Assembly: GCA_964385175.1 (NCBI GenBank)
Contig: CAYLNL010000002.1
Location: 1 to 64,000, forward strand
DNA: 64,000 bases
Source: CAYLNL01 sp964385175
GTDB taxonomy: Bacteria; Bacteroidota; Bacteroidia; Flavobacteriales; Flavobacteriaceae
Direction of reading: 5' to 3'
In this document: positions 42,030 through 51,102 of the stretch, piece after piece
Layout of the letters: the number at the start of each line of letters is the position of its first letter
How positions within the stretch are numbered: position 1 is the stretch's first letter
Notes under the pieces: model-generated
Told to the model about the DNA's origin: nothing
What the model saw: only the letters and a program-made list of their open reading frames with translations
Databases searched by the model: none
Position numbers and translations under genes: made by a program

Positions 42030-42974
42030 CTATTTAATTTTTGCAGTTTTAAGTCTCATAGACACTACTATGCCAGTGAGCAATGAAATCCCGATAACCA
42101 ATAAAGAAAACCACTCTGGTATATGAATCTCGTGCGCCAGGATGAGTTTAATGCCCACGAAAGATAAAATAACCACCAGGCTGTATTTTAAGTAGCTAAA
42201 CCGGTGCAACATGTTTGCCAGGAAGAAATACATAGAACGCAACCCCAGAATAGCCATAATGTTGGAGCTAAATACGATAAAGGAATCTGAGGTTATGGCT
42301 AAAATAGCAGGAATGCTGTCTAAGGCAAATACAATATCTGTAAACTCAATTACCACCAGCGCTATGAAAAGAGGGGTAGCTGCCAGGATATGCCTTCGCT
42401 TTACAAAAAAACGGTCTCCTTCTATATAGGTAGTGATGGGAAGAACCCGCCGTATTTTTTTATAAATAAATGATTTTTTGGGGTTAAACTCCTCTTCGTG
42501 TTTGTGAAGTAATAGTTTTATGGCGGTGTATAACAAAAACGCTCCGAAAATATACGTAGCCCAGGCGATTTTTTGGATTAAAAACACCCCGAACAAAATC
42601 ATAGAAGCCCTGAAAATAATAGCGCCTATAATACCCCAGAACAGTACCCGGTGCTGCGACTTGCGGGGAATGCCAAGGGAATTAAAAATAACCGCAATAA
42701 CAAAAATATTATCCACGCTCAGGGATAGCTCCACCAGGTAGCCGGTAATATATTTCAGTACGGCTTGGGAGGCGGTTAAGTTTTCCCGTGAGTGAACATA
42801 TCCCTTCTCATATATATAATATATGGCTATTGAAAAAAGAAATGCACAACTCACCCAGACAGCCGTCCAGAAAAAAGCTTCTTTGTTGGTGATAACATGC
42901 GCCGTTTTATGAAAAACGCCCAGGTCAATCATCAACCATATTCCAACAAGACTTATAAAAATAATCCAAACCAT
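42030..42974 (-). CDS. TerC family integral membrane protein
   Basis: A 314-residue protein with seven to nine hydrophobic segments. Typical TerC features are LMIDLGVFHK near the start, YLVELSLSVDNIFVIAVIF and VVIEFTDIVFALDSIPAILAIT, with buried acidic residues that likely bind metal. TerC proteins are linked to tellurite resistance and manganese export to metallate exported enzymes. It converges on PBP1A with 7 bp between the stops and no terminator. Confidence 0.92.
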   Translation of the reverse strand: MVWIIFISLVGIWLMIDLGVFHKTAHVITNKEAFFWTAVWVSCAFLFSIAIYYIYEKGYVHSRENLTASQAVLKYITGYLVELSLSVDNIFVIAVIFNSLGIPRKSQHRVLFWGIIGAIIFRASMILFGVFLIQKIAWATYIFGAFLLYTAIKLLLHKHEEEFNPKKSFIYKKIRRVLPITTYIEGDRFFVKRRHILAATPLFIALVVIEFTDIVFALDSIPAILAITSDSFIVFSSNIMAILGLRSMYFFLANMLHRFSYLKYSLVVILSFVGIKLILAHEIHIPEWFSLLVIGISLLTGIVVSMRLKTAKIK

Positions 42975-43037
42975 CCTTCAATAATACTAAAAATAGTTAA
43001 TTCACCTGCATTCTACTGAAAATACAATATTTCATAA

Positions 43038-43802
43038 TCAAATAGTCAACGTCAGGTTATCATGTGCCAACCGCACGTTGAACGGTAATTGTTTTTCCAC
43101 CTCGGCATGAAATCCCAATAAATGGCTTATATGAGTAAGATAGGCTTGTTTAGGCTGTATCTTTTCAATAAACCGAAGCGCTTCTTCTAAATTGAAATGG
43201 GCAGGATGAGGCTCTATGCGGAGAGCATTTATAACAAGTATCTTGAGATTAGCGAGTTTTTCCATCTCTTTCTCCCCCATGGTTTTAACATCTGTAAAAT
43301 ATGCAAAATCATCAAGCCGAAAGCCAAAAACCTGTAGCTGGTTATGAGAAGCGCTAATAGGAATAACAGTTTTATTCCCTAACTGAACAGGCACCCCGTT
43401 TTCAAGCGGATATTCAGCTACTGCAGGAACGCCGGGATAGCGGTCGGTATCAGTAAATATATAATAAAATTGCTGCCTGAGCAGTTGCAATACGCGCGGA
43501 TGGGCATAGATGGGGATAGCTCCCTGCTGGAAAAAGAAAGGGCGAATATCGTCTAACCCCATTGTATGGTCGGCATGTTCGTGCGTAAAGAGAATACCGT
43601 CTATGCGCTTTACCCGATGGGTGAGCATTTGCTGGCGAAAATCGGGCCCGCAATCTATTATATATGTATAGTTTTCCCACTGCACAAGCGCCGATACGCG
43701 CAATCGTTTATCCCTGGGGTCAACGCTCATACAAACCGGGTGCGAACTCCCTATTACCGGTATGCCCTGCGAGGTGCCCGTTCCTAAAAACGTAACTCTC
43801 AC
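43038..43802 (-). CDS. MBL fold metallo-hydrolase (PhnP/Z-type phosphodiesterase-like)
   Basis: A 254-residue protein of the metallo-beta-lactamase fold. FLGTGTSQGIPVIGS opens the protein; the metal site is FTHEHADHTMGLDDIRPF, with further ligands in DFAYFTDVKTM and AYLTHISHLLGFH. This type cleaves phosphodiesters in cyclic or modified nucleotides; the substrate is unknown. The start is a GTG at 43802, supported by the family N-terminus and by a TACATTTG box 19 bp upstream on its strand (43822-43829). Confidence 0.88.
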   Translation of the reverse strand: MRVTFLGTGTSQGIPVIGSSHPVCMSVDPRDKRLRVSALVQWENYTYIIDCGPDFRQQMLTHRVKRIDGILFTHEHADHTMGLDDIRPFFFQQGAIPIYAHPRVLQLLRQQFYYIFTDTDRYPGVPAVAEYPLENGVPVQLGNKTVIPISASHNQLQVFGFRLDDFAYFTDVKTMGEKEMEKLANLKILVINALRIEPHPAHFNLEEALRFIEKIQPKQAYLTHISHLLGFHAEVEKQLPFNVRLAHDNLTLTI

Positions 43803-43821
43803 AACCGTTAAAAATTTCCTT

Positions 43822-43829
43822 CAAATGTA
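43822..43829 (-). promoter_or_regulatory. -7 box for MBL hydrolase gene
   Basis: Minus-strand TACATTTG matches TAnnTTTG, 19 bp upstream of the GTG start; divergent from the plus-strand box at 43862. Confidence 0.6.
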
Positions 43830-43861
43830 TAACTTATTTTCAGGTATCGCCCTAATATTCG

Positions 43862-43869
43862 TACCTTTG
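43862..43869 (+). promoter_or_regulatory. -7 box for conserved gene at 43894
   Basis: TACCTTTG matches TAnnTTTG, 24 bp before the ATG at 43894, and shows that the longer open frame from 43762 is not the gene start. Confidence 0.65.
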
Positions 43870-43893
43870 TTACCAATAAACACCTGTACGAAA

Positions 43894-45348
43894 ATGCCCA
43901 TTGTTTTAAAAGGAGACAAAGCGCTTGAGAATGTCCCTTCTTTAAAAGCGAAAGCGCTTCGCATTAACCTAAATGAAAATATATACGGAACGTTTGCAGA
44001 AATAGGTGCCGGGCAGGAGACAGTGCGTCACTTTTTCAGAGCGGGCGGCGCTTCTGGCACTATTGCCAAGGCTATTAGCGCCTATGATAAAGATTTTAGC
44101 GATGCTATTTATGGCGCCGAAGAAGATGGAAGATATGTAACGGAACAACGGCTAAAAAAGATGCTCACCCACGAAATAACGTTGATGGAGGAGCGTATTT
44201 CGCGCAAAAAACACCCTGGTAAAATCTTTTTTGCCTATGCCAATACCGTAGCCACTATTGATTTTTCGAAAAAATATAAAGGACATGGATGGCTCGGGAT
44301 TCGGTTTCAGGTAGATCCTAAAGAAGATTATAATGATATTATCCTCCACATTCGCTTCCATCAAACAGAGACACAACTGCAACAGGAAACGCTCGGTGTG
44401 CTGGGGTTAAACCTTATCTATGGGGCGTTCTATAAGCACGATAAGCCCAAGAAACTGCTCAAATACTTGTATGACCATATTGACAGGGATACTATTGAGA
44501 TAGACACGATAAACTTTTCGGGGCCTCGTTTTAGCCAAATAGATAACCGGCTTATGAGTTTGCAACTCATTAAAAATGGGATGACGCAGGCGGTGATGTT
44601 TGGGCCGGATGGGAATAATATTTTGCCTGCCGGGCTGCTTTATAAAAAAAATATCCTGGCTCTTCGCGGTAGTTATAGACCGGTAACGAAGGTGAATATG
44701 GATATGTTTCACAAATCGTACCAGCTATTTATCAACGAAGCGCGGGTATCTGCCGCCAACACTGAGGTAATTTTTGAGATAACGCTTTCTAACCTGCGGG
44801 CGGAGGGTGAAATTGACGAGGAGGATTTTATGGATAGGGCGCGTTTGCTCTGTTCCTTGGGGCAAACGGTTATGATTTCTAATTTCCAGGAGTATTACAA
44901 GTTGGTAGAGTATTTTTCGCACTATACCAAGTGTCGTATGGCGCTCACAATGGGGGTGAATAATTTAGTAGATATTTTTGATGAGCATTATTACCGGGAT
45001 CTCAGTGGTGGTATATTGGAAGCCTTTGGTAAGTTATTCTTTAAAGACCTAAAAGTGTATCTCTACCCCATGAAAGACCCTGAAACAGGGCAAATCTTGA
45101 ACAGTAATAACCTCAGGGTTCACCCCAGGGTAAAGGAACTTTATAAATTTTTTAAATTTAATGGTAAATTAACAGATATAGAAGACTATGACCCTGCTAT
45201 ATTAGGTGTTTTCTCCAGGCAGGTGCTTAAAATGATAGCCGAAGGAGATGAAGGTTGGGAAAAGATGTTGCCGGAAGGAGTTGCAGAAATTATAAAAAAT
45301 AAAGAATTATTTGGGTATAAAATACCTAAGCTGGTAAACAATCCATAA
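43894..45348 (+). CDS. Conserved protein of unknown function (often mislabelled as a NaMN adenylyltransferase or TonB receptor)
   Basis: A 484-residue cytoplasmic protein with no signal peptide or membrane helices. It belongs to a well conserved family in Bacteroidota beginning KALRINLNENIYGTFAEIGAGQETVRHFFRAGGASGTIAKA and containing NTVATIDFSKKYKGHGWLGIRFQ, MLFGPDGN-type and MALTMGVNNLVDIFDEHYY segments. I do not see a nucleotidyltransferase HxGH motif, so the common database label is doubtful. It is divergent from the MBL hydrolase across a 91-bp region carrying both promoters. High conservation suggests an important but unassigned role. Confidence 0.8.
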   Translation: MPIVLKGDKALENVPSLKAKALRINLNENIYGTFAEIGAGQETVRHFFRAGGASGTIAKAISAYDKDFSDAIYGAEEDGRYVTEQRLKKMLTHEITLMEERISRKKHPGKIFFAYANTVATIDFSKKYKGHGWLGIRFQVDPKEDYNDIILHIRFHQTETQLQQETLGVLGLNLIYGAFYKHDKPKKLLKYLYDHIDRDTIEIDTINFSGPRFSQIDNRLMSLQLIKNGMTQAVMFGPDGNNILPAGLLYKKNILALRGSYRPVTKVNMDMFHKSYQLFINEARVSAANTEVIFEITLSNLRAEGEIDEEDFMDRARLLCSLGQTVMISNFQEYYKLVEYFSHYTKCRMALTMGVNNLVDIFDEHYYRDLSGGILEAFGKLFFKDLKVYLYPMKDPETGQILNSNNLRVHPRVKELYKFFKFNGKLTDIEDYDPAILGVFSRQVLKMIAEGDEGWEKMLPEGVAEIIKNKELFGYKIPKLVNNP

Positions 45349-45429
45349 AGAACGGGGTTTTAAAAAGGCACATTAATTCTTTAAAAAATATCATTATTTT
45401 AGGACCATCAAAAATCAAACAATAGATAT

Positions 45430-46005
45430 ATGCAAATACATCGGTGCGGCTGGTGCGTAGGCGATGCCCTTTATGAGAGCTATCACGATTGTGAATGGGG
45501 CGTTCCGGTTTATGACGACCAGGTGCTTTTTGAATTTTTAATCCTGGAAACATTTCAGGCTGGCCTGAGTTGGATTACCATTTTACGGAAACGCGAACAT
45601 TTTCGGCTGGCGTTTGATAATTTCGACTATAAGAAAGTGGCAGCCTATACCGAAAAGAAAATGGAAGAGTTGATGCAAAACCCGGGCATTATCCGAAACC
45701 AGTTAAAAATAAAAGCGGCAGTAACCAATGCACGGGCTTTCCTGGCTGTACAGGATGAATTTGGTAGTTTTAGCAAGTATATGTGGGGGTTTGTAAATGG
45801 AACGCCCATTAAAAACCAGTTGAAATATTATAAGGAGGCACCGGCAAACACGCCGCTTTCAGACACTATTAGCAAGGATTTAAAAAAGCGGGGATTTAAA
45901 TTTGTAGGCACTACCGTAATATACGCTCACATGCAGGCTACCGGTATGGTAAATGACCACGAGGTGTCTTGTTTTCGCTATCACGAGGTGAGCAAAAACC
46001 AATGA
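45430..46005 (+). CDS. tag: DNA-3-methyladenine glycosylase I
   Basis: A 191-residue base-excision repair enzyme that removes 3-methyladenine. The sequence shows the Tag pattern: RCGWCVGDALYESYHDCEWGVPVYDD at the N-terminus, with a Cys and His that bind zinc together with a C-terminal Cys and His (DHEVSCFRYHEV), and FEFLILETFQAGLSWITILRKRE with the catalytic Glu. Length is normal. It converges on glnS with 10 bp between. Confidence 0.95.
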   Translation: MQIHRCGWCVGDALYESYHDCEWGVPVYDDQVLFEFLILETFQAGLSWITILRKREHFRLAFDNFDYKKVAAYTEKKMEELMQNPGIIRNQLKIKAAVTNARAFLAVQDEFGSFSKYMWGFVNGTPIKNQLKYYKEAPANTPLSDTISKDLKKRGFKFVGTTVIYAHMQATGMVNDHEVSCFRYHEVSKNQ

Positions 46006-46015
46006 TGAGAGTTTT

Positions 46016-47701
46016 CTAATCTTCGGCTGTATTTTTTACCTTCGCCCACGTATCCCGCAAACCTACCGTCTTATTAAACACCAGCTTTTCGGGCGTTGAA
46101 TCTCTATCTACACAGAAATAACCCAGTCGCTGGAATTGAAAGCGCTCGCCGGCCTGTGCGCCCGCGAGGCTCGGCTCGGTGTAGGCGCTAATCACCTGGA
46201 GAGAATGGGGGTTTATAAATTCCAAAAAATCTTTATCTTTATGCGAGTCGGGCGCTTCATCAGTAAACAAACGGTCATACAGCCTCACATCGGCAGTAAA
46301 AGCATGTCGCACAGAAACCCAGTGAAGCGTTCCCTTTACTTTGCGCAGGCTCGCCTCGCTACCGCTTCCACTACGGCTATCCTCATCATAAACACAGTGA
46401 ATTTCAATAATGTTGCCGCTTTCATCTTTCAAGCAACCCTCTGCCCGAATGATGTAGGCGTTTTTCAAACGCACTTCACCGTCTAATTTCAGTCGAAAAA
46501 AGTTTTTATCGGCGATTTCCCTGAAATCATCCCGTTCAATATACAACTCCCGTGAAAAAGGGACTTTTCGATAGGTTAACACCTCCGCTTCAGGATTGTT
46601 TTCGGCGTCTAACCATTCCGTTTTTCCTTCGGGATAGTTAGTAATTACCACCTTCACAGCATCTAATACAGCCATCACGCGAGGAGCGGTTTTATTGAGG
46701 TCTTCCCGCACACAAAATTCCAGCAGCGATACATCTATAAGGTTTTCCCGTTTGGCAATGCCAATAGTATCTGCAAAATTGCGAATGGAAGCAGGTGTAT
46801 AACCGCGACGACGCAACCCAGAAATAGTAGGCATACGCGGGTCGTCCCACCCGGCTACATGTTTTTCCTGCACCAACTGCAATAGTTTTCGCTTACTCAC
46901 TACCGTATGGCTAAGGTTTCGGCGGGCAAACTCCCGTTGTTTGGGGCGCACTTTTGCCAAATCATAAATCTGGTCTAAAAACCAGTCATACAACTCGCGG
47001 TGCATGGCAAACTCCAGCGTACAAAAAGAATGCGATACCTGTTCAATATAGTCGCTTTGCCCGTGCGCCCAGTCATACATAGGATAGATACACCAACCTG
47101 TCCCGGTGCGGTGATGCGGTTTGTGCATAATGCGATACAAAACAGGGTCGCGCATGAGCATATTGGGCGAAGCCATGTCTATCTTAGCTCGTAAAACGTG
47201 CGTCCCGACTTCAAATTCCCCGTTTTTCATACGGGTAAACAATTCCAGGTTTTCGGCTACAGACCGCCCCCGAAAAGGGCTGTTTTCCCCGGGCTGGGTA
47301 GGCGTTCCTTTCTGGCGGGCTATGGCTTCTGATGGCTGACTGTCCACATAAGCCTTTCCTTCTTTAATAAGTTGTACCGCCCAGTCATATAGTTGCTGAA
47401 AATAATCAGATGCATAGCATTCTTCCGCCCACTGAAATCCCAGCCAGGCGACATCTTTCTTAATAGCATCTACAAATTCCTGTTCTTCTTTTTCGGGGTT
47501 CGTATCATCAAACCGTAAATTTACAGGAGCCTTGTATTCTATTCCAAGCCCAAAATTGAGGCAAATGGCGCTGGCGTGCCCGATATGGAGGTAGCCATTG
47601 GGCTCGGGTGGAAATCGAAATCGTAGTTTTTCGGAAGAAAATCCGTTTTCGAGGTCTTCTTCTATAATTTGTTTTAAAAAATGATGAGATATTTCGGGCA
47701 T
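46016..47701 (-). CDS. glnS: Glutaminyl-tRNA synthetase
   Basis: A 561-residue class I aminoacyl-tRNA synthetase. FRFPPEPNGYLHIGHA contains the HIGH signature, LRFDDTNP follows it, and VVSKRKL is the KMSKS equivalent; the C-terminal anticodon-binding beta-barrels are complete. The ATG at 47701 (MPEISHHFLKQII) is chosen because the upstream TTG at 47725 lies inside a TACTTTTG promoter box (47723-47730). Its presence means Gln-tRNA is charged directly rather than only by the amidotransferase route. Confidence 0.95.
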   Translation of the reverse strand: MPEISHHFLKQIIEEDLENGFSSEKLRFRFPPEPNGYLHIGHASAICLNFGLGIEYKAPVNLRFDDTNPEKEEQEFVDAIKKDVAWLGFQWAEECYASDYFQQLYDWAVQLIKEGKAYVDSQPSEAIARQKGTPTQPGENSPFRGRSVAENLELFTRMKNGEFEVGTHVLRAKIDMASPNMLMRDPVLYRIMHKPHHRTGTGWCIYPMYDWAHGQSDYIEQVSHSFCTLEFAMHRELYDWFLDQIYDLAKVRPKQREFARRNLSHTVVSKRKLLQLVQEKHVAGWDDPRMPTISGLRRRGYTPASIRNFADTIGIAKRENLIDVSLLEFCVREDLNKTAPRVMAVLDAVKVVITNYPEGKTEWLDAENNPEAEVLTYRKVPFSRELYIERDDFREIADKNFFRLKLDGEVRLKNAYIIRAEGCLKDESGNIIEIHCVYDEDSRSGSGSEASLRKVKGTLHWVSVRHAFTADVRLYDRLFTDEAPDSHKDKDFLEFINPHSLQVISAYTEPSLAGAQAGERFQFQRLGYFCVDRDSTPEKLVFNKTVGLRDTWAKVKNTAED

Positions 47702-47722
47702 AACGGGTGTTGTTAAGACAAG

Positions 47723-47730
47723 CAAAAGTA
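47723..47730 (-). promoter_or_regulatory. -7 box for glnS
   Basis: Minus-strand TACTTTTG matches TAnnTTTG, 21 bp upstream of the ATG. Confidence 0.65.
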
Positions 47731-47761
47731 AGCAAAAACTGTGTAATTGAGGGATGATTTG

Positions 47762-47769
47762 TATTTTTG
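47762..47769 (+). promoter_or_regulatory. -7 box for folB
   Basis: TATTTTTG matches TAnnTTTG, 15 bp before the ATG at 47785. Confidence 0.65.
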
Positions 47770-47784
47770 AATTTTTACAAGATT

Positions 47785-48159
47785 ATGGGACGCATTACAC
47801 TTACAAAAATTATTTTATACGCCTATCATGGTTGTTTGGAAGAAGAACGAAAGATAGGAAGTGAGTACCGGGTTGATGTAACTGTAAAAACTAATTTACA
47901 AAAAGCCGCTGCGAGCGATGCCCTGCAAGACACGGTAGATTATGTGCATCTGAACCGTATTGTAAAGGAAGAAATGGCCATTCCGTCTAATTTACTGGAG
48001 CATGTTGCCAGCCGTATTTTACACCGCATTTTAGAAGAAATTGCCATTGTGAGCAAAGCGTATGTGTCTGTCTCAAAAATAAACCCCCCTGTAGAGGGCA
48101 ACGTAGAAAAGGTTACGGTTAGCCTGCAATTGAAAAAGAGGGAGATGAACAGAGGGTGA
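47785..48159 (+). CDS. folB: Dihydroneopterin aldolase
   Basis: A 124-residue enzyme of folate synthesis that splits 7,8-dihydroneopterin into 6-hydroxymethyl-dihydropterin and glycolaldehyde. Typical segments are YAYHGCLEEERKIGSEYRVDV, DTVDYVHLNRIVKEEM and the substrate-binding NLLEHVASRI; the last strand is VEKVTVSLQLKK. The ATG at 47785 is preferred to a TTG at 47767, which lies in the promoter box. It is divergent from glnS and followed by the tRNA-Cys gene. Confidence 0.93.
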   Translation: MGRITLTKIILYAYHGCLEEERKIGSEYRVDVTVKTNLQKAAASDALQDTVDYVHLNRIVKEEMAIPSNLLEHVASRILHRILEEIAIVSKAYVSVSKINPPVEGNVEKVTVSLQLKKREMNRG

Positions 48160-48190
48160 AAAAAGAATAAAATATTCTGGAATAAATTCG

Positions 48191-48198
48191 TATTTTTG
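48191..48198 (+). promoter_or_regulatory. -7 box for tRNA-Cys
   Basis: TATTTTTG matches TAnnTTTG, 19 bp before the tRNA 5' end. Confidence 0.6.
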
Positions 48199-48217
48199 TC
48201 GTCCTTTTTAAAGGTAT

Positions 48218-48288
48218 GGCATCGTGGCCGAGTGGTTAGGCAGAGGTCTGCAAAACCTTTTACAGCGGTTCAAATCCGCTCGATGCCT
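48218..48288 (+). tRNA. tRNA-Cys (GCA)
   Basis: A 71-base cloverleaf. The acceptor stem GGCATCG pairs with CGATGCC, with a T discriminator; the anticodon stem GAGGT/ACCTT holds the loop CTGCAAA with anticodon GCA at 48250-48252; the T arm is AGCGG-TTCAAAT-CCGCT. CCA is not encoded. The 3' half overlaps the end of the antisense LysE-family gene. Confidence 0.96.
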
Positions 48289-49036
48289 CTGAATGTTGGT
48301 GTTTAAACAGACCTCGCTGGTTTATAAGAGCCTGCGGGGTTTGTTTTTGGTTGTTTTTCCGTATCTCTTGTATTTTTTCCCTGATTTTTTGCTTTTCTTC
48401 AGGAAAAAAACCCTGAACCATGAGCGCTACCCCAAAAATAATAAGTACAATACTGATAATGCGTTTTATCCTGAAAATGCGAAAAGGTGTAAGTTTATTT
48501 TTTAGCTGTTTTGCCAGCACAATCTTTATACAATCTACCGCCACATACGTTACCAGCACCGAAGCTATAAAAGTAGCAATACGCTGCGGTTGCATATCTA
48601 GCTTGGGCCCGAAAATAATAATAATACCCATCCAAAAGCCCAGAACGCCTATGTTTATGAAGTTGAGTAAAAACCCTTTCAAATAAAGGTAGAGGTAGTT
48701 TTTCTTAGGAAGAGGTTCATCTACCTCTTCATCTAATTTTTTCCGGTAGTCTTTTTTACCTTTTATATACGCAATAATTCCATAAGTAGCTAAGAGCGTT
48801 CCGCTAAAGACAAAGAGTTGTGGGTCGTCTTTTAGTTTTTGAAGAAGTTTGTTGGTAGTTAAATACGCAATGAGTATAAAGATAATATCGCCGGTAACCA
48901 CTCCCATATCAAACGAAATAGCCGCCCTGAAACCTTTAAGAGCGCTGGTTTCCAGCAATACAAAAAATACAGGCCCAATGGTGAATGCCAGCAAAATGCC
49001 CCAGGGTATAGCAGCAAGTATATCAGGTATCATCAT
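48260..49036 (-). CDS. LysE family amino-acid exporter, 3' end overlapping tRNA-Cys
   Basis: A 258-residue membrane protein with six hydrophobic helices. WGILLAFTIGPVFFVLLETSALKGFRAAISFDMGVVTGDIIFILIAYL is typical of LysE/RhtB-type exporters, which use the proton gradient to export amino acids. ATG starts at 49036 or 49033 are preferred to a TTG at 49048, which lies in a TATTTTTG box (49046-49053). The last eight codons (ASSGFEPL) and the stop lie within the antisense strand of tRNA-Cys, so the original C-terminus was probably lost or extended. Confidence 0.88.
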   Translation of the reverse strand: MMIPDILAAIPWGILLAFTIGPVFFVLLETSALKGFRAAISFDMGVVTGDIIFILIAYLTTNKLLQKLKDDPQLFVFSGTLLATYGIIAYIKGKKDYRKKLDEEVDEPLPKKNYLYLYLKGFLLNFINIGVLGFWMGIIIIFGPKLDMQPQRIATFIASVLVTYVAVDCIKIVLAKQLKNKLTPFRIFRIKRIISIVLIIFGVALMVQGFFPEEKQKIREKIQEIRKNNQKQTPQALINQRGLFKHQHSEASSGFEPL

Positions 49037-49115
49037 ACTATTTTTCAAAAATAGGCAGAATTTACCAAAATCTGGCTGTGGAACTATTTATTTTAATTGT
49101 TTTTCTGGTAGAAGT

Positions 49116-49790
49116 TTATTGCTCTATAATTCTGCCACCCAGGAAAGTCTGTTTATCAAGAACCTTCGGATTTCCGTAAACCCTAATAGTCCCTCCCGCT
49201 CTCACGGTAGCTTTTACATATTCAGAAGCATTTATATACGCTCTTCCGCCGGCATTTACATCAATAGTAGTTTGTTCGGTTTGTAAACCATCCCCTTCAT
49301 AATGCCCGCCGGTATTTACTTGTACATCCTGGTTTTTCGCTACACCGGTAGTTTCTATTTCCCCGCCCGTTACACTTTTTACATTGAGTCTTTGCACAGC
49401 CACCGATACCTTCATCTTTCCACCCTCCTGAGCCCGTAGCTCTAAATTCACCTGTTCTATGGGTTCAGCCGTCCAGATATACGCATTTTCATTCACATCT
49501 ACCGCCTCCAACACACCGGTATAGTAAATTTGTACAGAAATTTTCGCCCCGTCAAAAATCCTGTTCGCCTCCATGCGAACCTTTAACTTCCCCGAGTTGT
49601 TTACCGTAACCACATCAGCAGGATTTTCACCAGAGATACTAATTTTATCTTCAGTAGATTTTATGAGTTGAGCCGAAATGCCATCGAATATTTTTACCTC
49701 AGAAAAATCGCCAACAGAACGGGTTACCCCTTCCTGGGAAGAAACTATCTGGCAAACATGTAACGCCAAGATTAAAAGTATGGGTTTCAT
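49116..49790 (-). CDS. Exported DUF2807 (GIN domain) protein
   Basis: A 224-residue protein with a signal peptide (MKPILLILALHVCQIVSS). The mature part is the DUF2807 'putative auto-transporter adhesin head' beta-helix: FSEVKIFDGISAQLIKSTEDKISISG, KLKVRMEAN, EAVDVNENAYIW, and repeated Gly-rich turns such as GGEIETTG, GGHYEGDG and GGRAYINASEYVKATVRAGGTIRVYGNP. It is likely periplasmic or surface-exposed; the function is unknown. It stands between the LysE gene and another exported protein on the same strand. Confidence 0.85.
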   Translation of the reverse strand: MKPILLILALHVCQIVSSQEGVTRSVGDFSEVKIFDGISAQLIKSTEDKISISGENPADVVTVNNSGKLKVRMEANRIFDGAKISVQIYYTGVLEAVDVNENAYIWTAEPIEQVNLELRAQEGGKMKVSVAVQRLNVKSVTGGEIETTGVAKNQDVQVNTGGHYEGDGLQTEQTTIDVNAGGRAYINASEYVKATVRAGGTIRVYGNPKVLDKQTFLGGRIIEQ

Positions 49791-49948
49791 AACTATATCC
49801 TTTATTGTTATAACGTAGTTTTTCGGGTGAAACGTATTTATATATGCTAAAAACCCCGGAACTTCCTTCTTTCATAAACACAGGAAACATATTATCCCGA
49901 CAGGAATGGTACTTTTCTAACTGCCTTATACAAAGCCAGTTTTAAAAA

Positions 49949-50752
49949 CTAATCCCATCCCTTATTACTAAGCGCCTTTAGCTGCTCTAACTGGGTGTTT
50001 AAATTAGTAGTTTCAATAGGCGGTTGCTGCCATTTCTCCAACAATTTATTTATCTCAAGAGCATATTCATGCAACTGTTTCAACTGCTGGTAGGCGGTTC
50101 CCAATTTTATATCCAGCGTTTTTTGTTCGGCGCTCCACTGGCCATACCTATAAGAAAGGTCGCTATACGTCTTGTCTAACATCCCTTTTTTGGTATCTAA
50201 CACCGACACTTCATTATCTAACACCGCCTTTTTAGCGTTTAAATCAGCCAGCCAACCGTCTAACCGGTTCTTGTTAGCCACCAATTGCTGGTAAGTAGCC
50301 GGGTCCCTGTTTTCAGGAGCCAGTGCATTATTTGCCGCCACAGCTGCGTTGTGAGGCTCTAAATCCCGGTTATAGCGGGCCAATTCCTCCTGGTAGGGTT
50401 CTAAACGGGAATTATAGGCATTTAAGTCCTGGTTGTAGCCGTCAAGCTCATCCTTATACTTTTTAGTATCCTTAGTATATGAATCTATTGTAGGCTGTAG
50501 ATTTTTTTGTTCGCTCATTACCTTTTTGGTATCATTTGTAACGGCGGCGACGGCTAATTCTGCCACCGCCCGTGCACTTCTCGCAGCAGAAGCGTCCACC
50601 AGGTTTGCGGGAGGAACGAGTACAAAAGTCCCCTGGGAGGTATTGATGGTTTGGGAAAAAACGTGCTGTGCGCTAAATAATAGAAGCGTCACAAACGCCT
50701 GTTTCAGGCATATACGCCTCAACAGGTTTCGAGAAACATGGTAGGTTTTCAT
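49949..50752 (-). CDS. Exported coiled-coil protein of unknown function
   Basis: A 267-residue protein. A signal sequence ending near FSQ (about residue 34) follows a basic N-terminus. From about residue 60 on it is strongly helical and Lys/Glu/Gln/Asn/Tyr-rich, with repeating units such as YNQDLNAYNSRLEPYQEELARYNRDLEPHNAA, suggesting a long coiled coil. I do not recognise a family. It may be a periplasmic structural or scaffold protein; that is inference only. The 350-bp gap upstream (50753-51102) is AT-rich; near dnaB it has TACCTTCG (51089-51096), a close match to a -7 box, and nothing else that I can see. Confidence 0.65.
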   Translation of the reverse strand: MKTYHVSRNLLRRICLKQAFVTLLLFSAQHVFSQTINTSQGTFVLVPPANLVDASAARSARAVAELAVAAVTNDTKKVMSEQKNLQPTIDSYTKDTKKYKDELDGYNQDLNAYNSRLEPYQEELARYNRDLEPHNAAVAANNALAPENRDPATYQQLVANKNRLDGWLADLNAKKAVLDNEVSVLDTKKGMLDKTYSDLSYRYGQWSAEQKTLDIKLGTAYQQLKQLHEYALEINKLLEKWQQPPIETTNLNTQLEQLKALSNKGWD

Positions 50753-51102
50753 AAGAAATGAGTGGATTTATGAAGTTAAAGGTAGGGAATTTTTGAATGC
50801 GGCAATGTAATTTGACTGAAATTTTATACAACACCGCCCACCCATAAAAAATTAAAAAGAAAGTTATGATACTTCCATTATCTGCCACCCATAGCAAATG
50901 GTATATAAAAAATAAATATACAGTATTGAAAAAAGCAAATACTCATTAGATAAAAAGCCAAAACAGGTAACGAAATAAGACGAAAAAACATTTGTTAACA
51001 CGCCTCAGCGATTTATCAACAGGCGAAATGTTAATTTTTGGTGAACATTCCACAAGTTCAAACAAAACGAGGTAGAAATAGTTTTCATACCTTCGCCCCT
51101 CT

